From Pediococcus inopinatus (GTDB lineage: Bacteria; Bacillota; Bacilli; Lactobacillales; Lactobacillaceae), in contig NZ_CP019981.1 of the NCBI RefSeq assembly GCF_002982135.1, positions 1,178,001 to 1,242,000 of the forward strand: a stretch of DNA of 64,000 nucleotides, given 5' to 3'. Both the position numbers and the translations under genes were made by a program. Each line of letters opens with the position of its first letter. Positions within the stretch are counted from its first letter, which is position 1. This document shows positions 8,223 through 15,750 of this stretch, one piece after another. Below the pieces are notes generated by a model. It had not been told where the DNA came from. It saw only the letters and a program-made list of their open reading frames with translations, and made no database searches.

Positions 8223-9144
8223 GACAATCTCCCCATGTTGACGTCATTTTTTGATTAGGCTCTCCAGAAAAAGCTTCTTTTAGTTCTTCACCCTCCATAA
8301 TGTCGAAAAGGGCCGCAACTTCTCCTTTCCGAACAGGGATCAGTCGTTGATATGCAATTCCGCTCAAAGCCTGCTGTAACATATCGGCATCCACGTTTAG
8401 TTGCTGCAATCGTCTAATAACCCCAAATGCATTTTGTGCATGAACTGTACTTAAAACTAAATGACCGCTTAACGCTGCCTTTACCGCTACATTTGCAGTA
8501 TGCTCATCTCGAATTTCACCAATGATAAAAATATCTGGTCGATGCCTCAAACCAACTTTCAAAAGCTGCTCATATGTCATTTCCGCACGATTATTAACTT
8601 GAAGCTGTAAAAATTTTTCTTCCAGAATTTCAACCGGATCTTCAATAGTCATAACTACTTTTTCTTGGGCCAAGTAACGCGCCAATTGGTAAATTGAAGT
8701 TGTTTTTCCAGAACCCATTGGACCCGAAAACAAAAGCAATCCTTTCTTATTGGATAATTCAACCAGTTTTTCCCACTGAAAGGGCTCTAGGTGCTGAATA
8801 TGGGCACCTTCAACAGGATAGATGAATCGGATGACCATCGACTCGCGATTTAAAAAATCGCCAACTGACGAGAGTCGCAGATGAACCACAGAATCTTTTT
8901 GATGCCAATAATATGCCCCTGTTTGGGGTCTCCTTTTTTCGCTCAAAGCCATATCTGCTTGAAACTTAAAAAATGCAATTAATTGTTCTCCTGTTTGCTG
9001 TGAAACCTCTTGAATAATGTGACATTGATTTAAATGTTTATACATAATCTGGTATTCATCCAACCTAGGTAACATGTACAAATAAGTTGCTCGTTTTTCA
9101 ATACAAGTTGTCATAAATTTCTGAACGTAGTCCTCTAGTTTCAT
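8158..9144 (-). CDS. comGA: ComGA, competence pilus assembly ATPase
   Basis: A 328-residue GspE/PilB-family secretion ATPase. Visible are Walker A GPMGSGKTT near residue 141, the Asp box TIEDPVEI, Walker B IFIIGEIRD and the His box LSTVHAQ. It powers polymerisation of the ComGC pilus and lies at the cytoplasmic face of the membrane. The ATG at 9144 is chosen over a GTG 15 bases upstream because GGGGGAG sits at proper spacing before it. It is the first gene of a seven-gene operon with no breaks, so the uptake pilus looks intact. Confidence 0.93.
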   Translation of the reverse strand: MKLEDYVQKFMTTCIEKRATYLYMLPRLDEYQIMYKHLNQCHIIQEVSQQTGEQLIAFFKFQADMALSEKRRPQTGAYYWHQKDSVVHLRLSSVGDFLNRESMVIRFIYPVEGAHIQHLEPFQWEKLVELSNKKGLLLFSGPMGSGKTTSIYQLARYLAQEKVVMTIEDPVEILEEKFLQLQVNNRAEMTYEQLLKVGLRHRPDIFIIGEIRDEHTANVAVKAALSGHLVLSTVHAQNAFGVIRRLQQLNVDADMLQQALSGIAYQRLIPVRKGEVAALFDIMEGEELKEAFSGEPNQKMTSTWGDCLEKEYQEHNISEETLLEYQEG

Positions 9145-9202
9145 AACTATCTCCCCCACACAATTAAGATACGTAAAAACTAGTTATTTTTTTATTTTTT
9201 TG

Positions 9203-9236
9203 CAAAAAAAAATCAAGTTCATTATGAACTTGATTT
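9203..9236 (-). terminator. Terminator of yebC
   Basis: AAATCAAGTTC (9210-9220) and GAACTTGATTT (9226-9236) are perfect inverted copies around ATTAT. A run of nine T follows on the minus strand. It isolates yebC from the comG promoter. Confidence 0.85.
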
Positions 9237-9255
9237 AACAAACCTATTTAGTTAA

Positions 9256-9990
9256 CTACTCTTCTTCAGGAAGCTCCGCTGCTTCGTAAACTTCAGAAAC
9301 ATCATCATCGTCTTCCAGCTCATCGATCAAACCTTGATATTGAGTAATTTTCTCCTCGGGAACTGGGGTCTCGTTTTCAGGGATCATGGTTAGTTCGGCA
9401 GTTGCCAACTTATATCCTGCTTTTTCCAACGCATCCCTAACTTGTGCCAATGCCTTAGAGTCAGTGTAAATCTCAAATGCATCATCAGACGTTTGAATGT
9501 CATCGGCACCAGCGTCTAAAGCATCCATCATCATCGTATCTTCATCGGTATCATTGTCCTCGCGAGAAATAACAATGTATCCCTTCCGATCAAACATGTA
9601 AGAAACTGAACCACTTGCGCCCAAAGCACCACCATGATGAGTAAATGCTGAACGAATTGCAGCTGCTGTTCGGTTCTTATTATCAGTTAAGGTTTCCACG
9701 ATAATTGCTGTACCACCAGGCCCATATCCTTCATACGTAATTTCTTCGTACGCAGCACCGCCGACACCAGAACCTTTGTCCACAGCACGTTTAATATTTT
9801 CTTTTGGCATGTTTGCAGCCCGTGCTTTATCCATCATCAAACGTAATTGAGGATTTCCGGAAGGGTCAGGACCCCCAGCTTTGACTGCCATATAAATTTC
9901 ACGCGAAATTCTTTGAAAGATTTTTCCACGTTTTGAATCCTGAGCGTTTTTACGACCCTGAATATTGTGCCACTTAGAATGTCCTGACAT
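9256..9990 (-). CDS. yebC: YebC/PmpR family DNA-binding regulator or translation factor
   Basis: The protein has 244 residues, the normal family length. The diagnostic N-terminus [14 protein letters not shown], the block [19 protein letters not shown] and the acidic C-terminus are all present. YebC-family proteins bind DNA as regulators, and some relatives act on ribosomes stalled at proline stretches. The start at 9990 is preceded by AGGAG. A longer frame to 10074 has no ribosome site and would add a non-conserved leader. Confidence 0.93.
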   Translation of the reverse strand: MSGHSKWHNIQGRKNAQDSKRGKIFQRISREIYMAVKAGGPDPSGNPQLRLMMDKARAANMPKENIKRAVDKGSGVGGAAYEEITYEGYGPGGTAIIVETLTDNKNRTAAAIRSAFTHHGGALGASGSVSYMFDRKGYIVISREDNDTDEDTMMMDALDAGADDIQTSDDAFEIYTDSKALAQVRDALEKAGYKLATAELTMIPENETPVPEEKITQYQGLIDELEDDDDVSEVYEAAELPEEE

Positions 9991-10208
9991 TTCCAAACTC
10001 CTCTTTTCTATATATTGAATTTTTATTGTTAGTAAAACCTTATCTAGTATAGTAAACAACAGTGTTTTTGGCAAGCTCTTTTAATCACCTTGTTAGGCCA
10101 TTGCGCCATCTTTTAACCTATTTTGGTTAAGAATGCATACGTTACCACATTTATTAGTCTTTTTTTAGTTCGATCTTTTAATATCTATTTGTTCAAACTA
10201 ATAATTAT

Positions 10209-10250
10209 AAAAAATCGATATCTCGCACTAAATATCATGCTGGTATCGAT
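10209..10250 (-). terminator. Terminator of the NlpC/P60 gene
   Basis: The arms ATCGATATC (10214-10222) and GGTATCGAT (10242-10250) pair with one mismatch. A run of six T follows on the minus strand. It lies right after the stop codon of the interrupted hydrolase gene. The rest of 10075-10268 contains no gene I can support. Confidence 0.7.
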
Positions 10251-10268
10251 CCGTTATTTTAAACTATA

Positions 10269-11371
10269 TTAATTAAAGGCTCGTTTAACCCCGGCAATTG
10301 ATGTATGCGAATTAGAACGAATCCCGGAAACTTGAATATGGTTCGGCCAGGATTCAATAATTCGATTACCACCAAGATAAATTGCAACGTGGTAAATAGA
10401 ACGGGTGCCTGGTTCATAGTAGAAAATCAAATCTCCTCGTTTACGACCAGCATACGAAACTCGTCTCAATTTCGATGTTGACCAAAGATTGCGGCTATTC
10501 CATTCATTACCTGGGTAAGCATGGTGAATCGATGAAACAACAGAATTCATATTCAAACCACCTGCATATAGCGACTGCATAACCAACCCCGAACAATCCG
10601 TCCCATATGTCGGTGTGGATGAAGCTCCAACGATGTAAGCTCGTCCTAAATAGCGATACGCTTGCTTGATTTCAGCATTTACATGGGCACTTCGCCCCTG
10701 CCATGTACGGGCATAAAGTGGCGCTGCATACGAATCAATAGATTTCCATGAGGATTTACTAAAACCTAATTTTTCCCAGGTTGCCAAATTAACATCCCCA
10801 GTTGCACTTAAGCGATGTCCCCGTTGAAACCTTTTAACTGCAGAAACTGTCGTACTATTATAAGTGGCATATTCATACCAACTACGACCGCCAATTCCTA
10901 ATTGACGTTTTACTTTCCAGGTTTTTACCCCTTCATACCCTCGTTTTAAAGTATAACCAATTGTACCGGCGGGTTTAATTTTTGAATTTTGGACCTGAAA
11001 ATATTTTTTTGGATTTTGATAGCCCTTAGAATTCGCCACCCATTCTCGATTAGAAGTAATATATTCTCCATTGCTAGTTTTAAGCATTGGTCTTCCCGCT
11101 TTAGTATAAGCAACACTAAGAATATGTGCATAATTTCCTTTGGATAAATATTTGTTAACTTTGGTAGCTATTGGCGAACGATAATATCCAACTTTATGCA
11201 AAACCTTGATAATCGACATTGATGGTTTCACATAGTAATACTTTTTATAGGTCGAAATTAATTTTTGAACACTGGCAGTATCTGCCGTTATATATTTACC
11301 GGTTGATAATTGGAATCGATATAATCCTTTTGTATTTTTCGTTAAAGATTTAATTTCGGAAATTGCAAGAA
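10269..11371 (-). pseudogene. NlpC/P60 cell-wall hydrolase, C-terminal part of a gene cut by two ISs
   Basis: The frame is open from the IS30 junction at 11371 to the stop at 10269 and codes about 365 residues. In order: repeated wall-binding-type segments (each ending like TGKYITAD or NGEYITSN), a peptidoglycan-binding domain (core VSAVKRFQRGH), and a C-terminal NlpC/P60 domain. The P60 domain has the catalytic Cys in TDCSGLV, His in IYHVAIYLGG and a third polar residue in WPNH. The family cleaves peptide cross-links in peptidoglycan. An in-frame GTG at 11231 could start a 320-residue product, but that would lack a signal peptide. The missing N-terminal parts lie at 12598-12741 and 13936-14059. 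Confidence 0.82.
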
Positions 11372-11382
11372 CAAGTTAGCCA

Positions 11383-11404
11383 CCCCGCAGGCGAAGTTGC
11401 GGGG
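11383..11404. terminator. GC-rich hairpin at the IS30 end
   Basis: CCCCGCA (11383-11389) and TGCGGGG (11398-11404) form a perfect 7-bp stem just inside the element, downstream of its transposase. It probably ends the transposase transcript or blocks read-through. There is no T-run. Confidence 0.45.
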
Positions 11405-11439
11405 CAAGTCAGAATATCTATTGAAGGTCAAGATAATAG

Positions 11440-12513
11440 CTACGCACTACATGATTTACGAATACGTGCTGCTTCAATTTGAAAAGCTTCTTTTGGGGTT
11501 TGATACTTCAAGATACGTCGCGGTAATTGGTTAAGACGACTTTCAACCATTGAAACCGTCTTGGGACCAATCGTATCTAATGAGTGTCCCTTAGGTAAAT
11601 ATCGTCTAATCATGCGGTTATGAGTTTCATTGGTTGCTCTTTCAAAGGAACTATACGGATGGGCATAATAGATGTCAGCTACGCCGTCTAAGACTGCATT
11701 CAAGGCTGTGAACTCCGTTCCGTTGTCAGCAGTAACAGATTTAATAAGATCACCAAATTCAGCACAAATTCCCTTAAGTGCATACGATACCGAATCAGCA
11801 TCTTTGCCTTCAATCAAGCGAACAATATCATAACGAGTTTTACGTTCCGTGAAGGTCAATAATACACTTTCATGTCCACTTCGTTTACCAACTACAGTAT
11901 CAATCTCAAAGTGGCCAAATTCCTTGCGTTTGTCGACCCTTTTAGGACGTTCCTCAATACTTTTACCAGCTAAACGTAGATGCTTGTTTGACCAGTGATG
12001 TTTAGTACGACGGTTAGCCTTCTCCACCAAATCAAGATTACGGATCTCTAACAATTGCGCATCGATATAGTTGTAGAGAGTTTTCGTACAAACCATCTCC
12101 GTGCGCTTAAACAGATGTTGTTGGTGGGCGAAGCCGACTGCTGCATCAGGTGACCAATCATCTTGGTGGAAATGATCATCAAAGTAAGCCAGAAAGTTAG
12201 TAACAAATTTAAATTTTAGAGGTCGATGACAGCGTTGTCGATTCGTTTGATACCGAACTTGGGCCGTATCAGGCGCATAAACGCTAAAGTACTGTTCTTT
12301 ACCATTGAGTTTCTTTACCTGTTGAATGCGGCCACGCTTAAGCTCATTATTAATAGTTTGATGACAGACACCAATTTCAGCGGCAATTTGACGAGCAGAT
12401 TTGCCTGCAGAAAGTAAGCCAGCAATTCTGCCTCGCTCAATTTGAGTTAAATGATGACCCTTTACGTGAGATGTGATAAGCTGTTCTTGCACCAAGACGA
12501 AAACCTCTTTCAT
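11440..12513 (-). CDS. IS30-family transposase
   Basis: The 357-residue transposase carries an N-terminal helix-turn-helix region (LTQIERGRIAGLLSAGKSAR, then ARQIAAEIGVCHQTINNEL). The DDE catalytic core has Asp in FEIDTVVG, Asp in TADNGTEF and Glu in ERATNETHNRMIRR. The length is normal for the family and the frame is intact, so the element may be active. The start could be this ATG, or a TTG/GTG 18-21 bases downstream that follows GAGG at better spacing. Confidence 0.9.
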   Translation of the reverse strand: MKEVFVLVQEQLITSHVKGHHLTQIERGRIAGLLSAGKSARQIAAEIGVCHQTINNELKRGRIQQVKKLNGKEQYFSVYAPDTAQVRYQTNRQRCHRPLKFKFVTNFLAYFDDHFHQDDWSPDAAVGFAHQQHLFKRTEMVCTKTLYNYIDAQLLEIRNLDLVEKANRRTKHHWSNKHLRLAGKSIEERPKRVDKRKEFGHFEIDTVVGKRSGHESVLLTFTERKTRYDIVRLIEGKDADSVSYALKGICAEFGDLIKSVTADNGTEFTALNAVLDGVADIYYAHPYSSFERATNETHNRMIRRYLPKGHSLDTIGPKTVSMVESRLNQLPRRILKYQTPKEAFQIEAARIRKSCSA

Positions 12514-12597
12514 TGTTTAGTGTGGGAACTTCAATGATACCTGATTTTTTCGTCTTGGTGTCTTTTATTTGGCCACTTTTAAAAGGTGGCTAACTTG

Positions 12598-12741
12598 ATT
12601 ATAAAATTCGCGAAAGATTTAATTTTTACAACTTTATTTTTTTTTAAAATGGCAACTTTTGTTGTACTATCTAAATCTCCGTATTCATTAGTCGTTTTCT
12701 TAATTAAACCTGTACTAAATTTTGGATTTAGGTCAAGAATC
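12598..12741 (-). pseudogene. Middle fragment of the interrupted NlpC/P60 gene
   Basis: The 144 bases between the two ISs are open on the minus strand and code about 48 residues, including STTKVAILKKNKVVKIKSF. This resembles the wall-binding repeats of the downstream fragment and runs in the same direction. I infer it is the piece between the signal peptide (13936-14059) and the C-terminal part (10269-11371). It has no start or stop of its own. Confidence 0.65.
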
Positions 12742-12762
12742 TGGACACATTTTATGTATAAT

Positions 12763-13596
12763 TTAAGCGACTAATTTTTCCTTTTCATTTGGAGTTAAAT
12801 AATCAATGCTACTGTGAATTCGAGCACTGTTATAAAAGCTCTCAATGTAGCTGAATATTGCAGCATTTGCTTCTTCAAAATCCTGATAATGGTGTTGGTA
12901 AACCTCTTCTTTTTTCAAACTGGCGTGAAATGATTCCAAACATGAATTGTCATAGGGACAGCCACGCTTGCTATAAGAATGGCGAATATGGTGTTGCGCT
13001 AAGATCTGTTCAAAGCCAGCACTGCGGTACTGGCTACCCAGATCGGTATGCACAATTAAGTTATTAGTCGTCTTTCTAGTTTCAAAGGCTTGTTGAAAAG
13101 TGCTGATCACAAGATCAGCAGTCATATGACGGCTGATTTTATGGGCAATGATTTTACGTGAATATAAATCCTGAATGCTTGATAAATAACACCAGCCATT
13201 GGCTTTGGTGTGAATATAAGTTATGTCTGCACACCACTTTTGATTTGGACTGGTTGTACGAAAATCTTGCGCGAGTATATTTGAATAATCAGTCGCATCA
13301 ATATCATTAGTTTGTTGATAATGCCACTTCTTGCGCGTGATTGATTTTAACCCCATTTGGCGCATTAATCGTTGAACTAGCTTAATACTGGCAGTCTTAC
13401 CTTCTTTTTGTAACGCTTTTAGAATTTTAGGTGCCCCGTAGATACGTCTAGAATTAAAGTAAATGCGTTTAATCGACTGGCTAAGTGTCTTACGACGCTT
13501 GGCTTGTGGCGATACATGATTCTGCTGATGTTCATAGTAAGTTGAGCGTGGAACTGAGAGTACTTTACAGGTTTCTTTGATACTATGGTGCTTCAA
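12763..13596 (-). CDS. IS3-family transposase OrfB (DDE integrase core)
   Basis: The 277-residue OrfB has an HTH_21-like segment, then the rve core with Asp in WCADITYI, Asp in IVHTDLGSQY and Glu in NSCLESFHASLKKEE. The intact core suggests a functional enzyme. The listed start is TTG. The frame is open further upstream and is probably entered by a -1 frameshift from orfA at CCAAAAAG just before the orfA stop, giving the OrfAB fusion. Confidence 0.88.
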   Translation of the reverse strand: MKHHSIKETCKVLSVPRSTYYEHQQNHVSPQAKRRKTLSQSIKRIYFNSRRIYGAPKILKALQKEGKTASIKLVQRLMRQMGLKSITRKKWHYQQTNDIDATDYSNILAQDFRTTSPNQKWCADITYIHTKANGWCYLSSIQDLYSRKIIAHKISRHMTADLVISTFQQAFETRKTTNNLIVHTDLGSQYRSAGFEQILAQHHIRHSYSKRGCPYDNSCLESFHASLKKEEVYQHHYQDFEEANAAIFSYIESFYNSARIHSSIDYLTPNEKEKLVA

Positions 13597-13631
13597 ATTA
13601 ATATCAACGGCTGTCTGCCAGTCATCTGGGT

Positions 13632-13889
13632 TTACTTTTTGGCGAATATGGTTAAGGCTTTTTTTAAGATGTCATTCTCACTTTCTAGCTGTTTCAAACG
13701 TTTTTGCAACGCTAAAACATCTGATTTGGAAATTCCACTTCCTTTGTCTTCTTTATATAGATTAATCCATTTGTAAATAGTTACATTTGATACACCATAT
13801 TCGTCTGTAAGATCAGCTACCGGGGCGCCATCCTGGTACAGCTTGACAATCATTTTTCTAAAATCTACTGAGTACTTTTTCTTGGTCAT
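13632..13889 (-). CDS. IS3-family OrfA
   Basis: An 85-residue protein with a helix-turn-helix (VADLTDEYGVSNVTIYKWI) and a C-terminal leucine-zipper-like coiled coil (LKQLESENDILKKAL), typical of IS3 OrfA. It binds the element ends and regulates transposition. Its frame relates to orfB by -1. An earlier A7 run is not usable for the shift, because the -1 frame hits TAA at once; the second A-rich site beside the stop fits. Confidence 0.88.
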   Translation of the reverse strand: MTKKKYSVDFRKMIVKLYQDGAPVADLTDEYGVSNVTIYKWINLYKEDKGSGISKSDVLALQKRLKQLESENDILKKALTIFAKK

Positions 13890-13935
13890 AAAAACACAAT
13901 CCTTCCTATTATGGAATTATACTAAATCGTGTCCA

Positions 13936-14059
13936 TGATTTCATACTACCTTCATTTGCTTGTAATTACTTTTGCTTGTACTGATTTTTCATTGACACTA
14001 CTAATTGTTAACAAACTCAACACCACTGCACTCCCCAGTGCAATTTTTCTAATATCCAT
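13936..14059 (-). pseudogene. Signal-peptide end of the interrupted NlpC/P60 gene
   Basis: ATG at 14059 follows GGGGGATAG and opens 35 codons. The N-terminus has basic residues (MDIRK), a hydrophobic core (IALGSAVVLSLLTISSV) and a cleavage site like SVQA-K, a classic Sec signal peptide. The frame then meets stop codons at the IS3 junction. I infer this is the true 5' end of the hydrolase at 10269, the two together with 12598-12741 forming one ancestral gene. Confidence 0.72.
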
Positions 14060-14093
14060 TTTCTATCCCCCAAAAATTAACTTATATAAAAAC

Positions 14094-15512
14094 TTAATAA
14101 CTAATTGCGCGGTAAGCATCCCGTTTACGATAACTATGTAACTTACTAACCGTCATACTCAACTGTTTGCCCGTCCACGGATCATTAAAATAAACAAGTG
14201 AAGAACTGTACCCAATAATTGTAATGGCATGATTAATCTTAGTGTTTATGCCTCCATAGCCACTAATCCAAACCACAACAGGATGTTTTTTATTAATTTG
14301 CTTTTTTATTGAATTAAAACTAGACCCTGTCATATTTATCACTGACTTTGTGTATTTCTTAACCGTCTTCATCAAAGCAGGAGGATAAACCCACCAACCA
14401 CTTTTGGAATAAGGACTACCAATAAATCCTTTATTTCCATCTTTTGTTTTGGTTCGAGGCATCTCTTTTGCTAACTTCATCTTACTGACCTTGGCCCCGG
14501 CATAATTAACCATCATCGTAACTGCTGTTATTTCACAACCCGTGGGTAATTGCGGATTCTGTGAAATGCGTTTAACATTCAACATAACTTTCTTAGTCAG
14601 GTAGCCGCTCCAAATCCACCCAGCATGTTTCTTGCTATCCTGAATATAATAATAAGTAACTCGATGCTTTTTGGTATTTACCACATTCTTTTTCTTGGTT
14701 ACGTACCAAGTAGTATTAGGATAATTTTTCAAAGCATGCGTTGCTTTAAATTTAGCATCATAACTTGGTCCGGAAATATGATAAGTTTTCCCGGATGTCG
14801 ATTTACGATAATAGATAGCTTTCTTCATGTTCGAGGTAGAACCTATGGTTTGAACCGCTTTTTCATTTAAATACCCATGCCAAACCCAGCCACTCTGCGA
14901 ACCAGTTTCAGATCTAACAAAAAAATATAAAGCTGTTTTCTGATCAGCTTTAACTACATAGCGGTACTGATTAACTACCCATGTGGTTTTCATATAGTTC
15001 TTTAGTTGATGAGTTGCCTTGCTAAATTGCCCATGTGTCCCACTACCGGCCAGGTTATATGTGGCACCTGCTTGAGATTTATTTACATACGCCTTAGCCT
15101 TTACCTTAGTTACTTTTTTTAAAGTAACATATTTTTTTGCTTTTGTTACCGGCCGACTTGAAACTGACACTTTAGCTGAAGTAGTACTAGCTTGAGAATT
15201 ACTTTCTGGTACAGCCTTTCTCTCTTTAAATGTTGGGATTTTTGGGTGCGATTTGATAGAAGCTGGCTTGGAAACACTAGCTACAGAACTGGCAGAACTC
15301 GTTGGGTTCTTGCTTACCATCGAATCGCTCGAACTCGATTCTTCTGTGCTTACTTGACTGGGATTCCTACTTTGAGCGCTATAACCGTTTGTGCTAATCC
15401 GAGAATTTTCAGAAGAGCTTACAGCCGTATCAGCATAAATGGCCTGACCACTTACCCCAAATGACGCAAAAATAATACTGAATAATACGACTTTTTTTAA
15501 TATATTAGCCAT
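14094..15512 (-). CDS. Secreted C39-like cysteine peptidase with two internal repeats
   Basis: About 472 residues. A Sec signal peptide ends near IYA-D. A Ser/Thr-rich linker of ~100 residues follows, then two homologous ~75-residue repeats. Each repeat has KATHxLKNY and a later GW(V/I)WxGYL. The C-terminal domain is a BtrH/C39-like peptidase: Cys in LPTGCEITAV, His in NHAITIIGY and Asp/Asn in YFNDPWTG. It is probably wall-associated; the substrate is unknown. The start is uncertain: the ATG at 15512 directly abuts AAGGAG, too close for normal use, while a TTG at 15533 has no ribosome site. It lies directly upstream of the NlpC/P60 gene. Confidence 0.82.
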   Translation of the reverse strand: MANILKKVVLFSIIFASFGVSGQAIYADTAVSSSENSRISTNGYSAQSRNPSQVSTEESSSSDSMVSKNPTSSASSVASVSKPASIKSHPKIPTFKERKAVPESNSQASTTSAKVSVSSRPVTKAKKYVTLKKVTKVKAKAYVNKSQAGATYNLAGSGTHGQFSKATHQLKNYMKTTWVVNQYRYVVKADQKTALYFFVRSETGSQSGWVWHGYLNEKAVQTIGSTSNMKKAIYYRKSTSGKTYHISGPSYDAKFKATHALKNYPNTTWYVTKKKNVVNTKKHRVTYYYIQDSKKHAGWIWSGYLTKKVMLNVKRISQNPQLPTGCEITAVTMMVNYAGAKVSKMKLAKEMPRTKTKDGNKGFIGSPYSKSGWWVYPPALMKTVKKYTKSVINMTGSSFNSIKKQINKKHPVVVWISGYGGINTKINHAITIIGYSSSLVYFNDPWTGKQLSMTVSKLHSYRKRDAYRAISY

Positions 15513-15663
15513 CTCCTTATGGTTTATAAACAAATTGATTATAATCTACTGTTTTCTTAAATACAACTGGACTCACGTAAAAATCATGTTCCTACTTTTA
15601 AAAAAAAATCACCGTTTGCCTACAGCTTTTTCACCCAGCCCTACCACTGTTTCAGCTTTCTGT

Positions 15664-15688
15664 AAAAAAAGATTCCTCTAAAGGAATC
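15664..15688 (-). terminator. Terminator of metY
   Basis: GATTCCT and AGGAATC pair around a 4-base loop, with a T7 run following on the minus strand. It ends the sulfur amino-acid operon. The region from here to 15512 holds only upstream sequence of the C39-like gene. Confidence 0.75.
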
Positions 15689-15750
15689 CCAACACTTATC
15701 ATACTTGCTTGAATATAAAATTTTATTAGCCTTTTTTGTACAGTTTTTCA

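Larger units (their letters stand above)
11372..12597 (-). mobile_element. IS30-family insertion sequence
   Basis: The element is bounded by the inverted repeat CAAGTTAGCCACC at 11372-11384 and its complement at 12585-12597, about 1.23 kb apart. It holds one IS30-type transposase. No target duplication is visible on the flanks. Both flanks code in the same direction for the same type of wall-binding repeat, showing that it interrupts the NlpC/P60 gene. Confidence 0.85.
12742..13935 (-). mobile_element. IS3-family element (two-orf type)
   Basis: About 1.19 kb bounded by imperfect inverted repeats: TGGACACATTTTATGTATAA at 12742 on the plus strand, and TGGACACGATTTAGTATAA read inward from 13935. 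It carries orfA and orfB in the relation expected for -1 frameshifting. No matching target duplication is visible, so the flanks may have been rearranged. It separates the signal peptide from the body of the NlpC/P60 gene. Confidence 0.85.

Noticed and set aside
10075..10268. Possible small gene between yebC and the NlpC/P60 gene
   Set aside because: No frame with a ribosome site; only the terminator hairpin is supported.
12763..13889. Treating orfA and orfB of the IS3 element as a broken transposase
   Set aside because: The -1 relation of the two frames with an A-rich slip site at the orfA stop is the normal programmed frameshift of IS3 elements.
13929..14141. Plus-strand frame of 70 codons between the IS3 and the C39-like gene
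   Set aside because: Opposite the minus-strand signal peptide with its good ribosome site; the hydrophobic reading is a mirror of that signal peptide.
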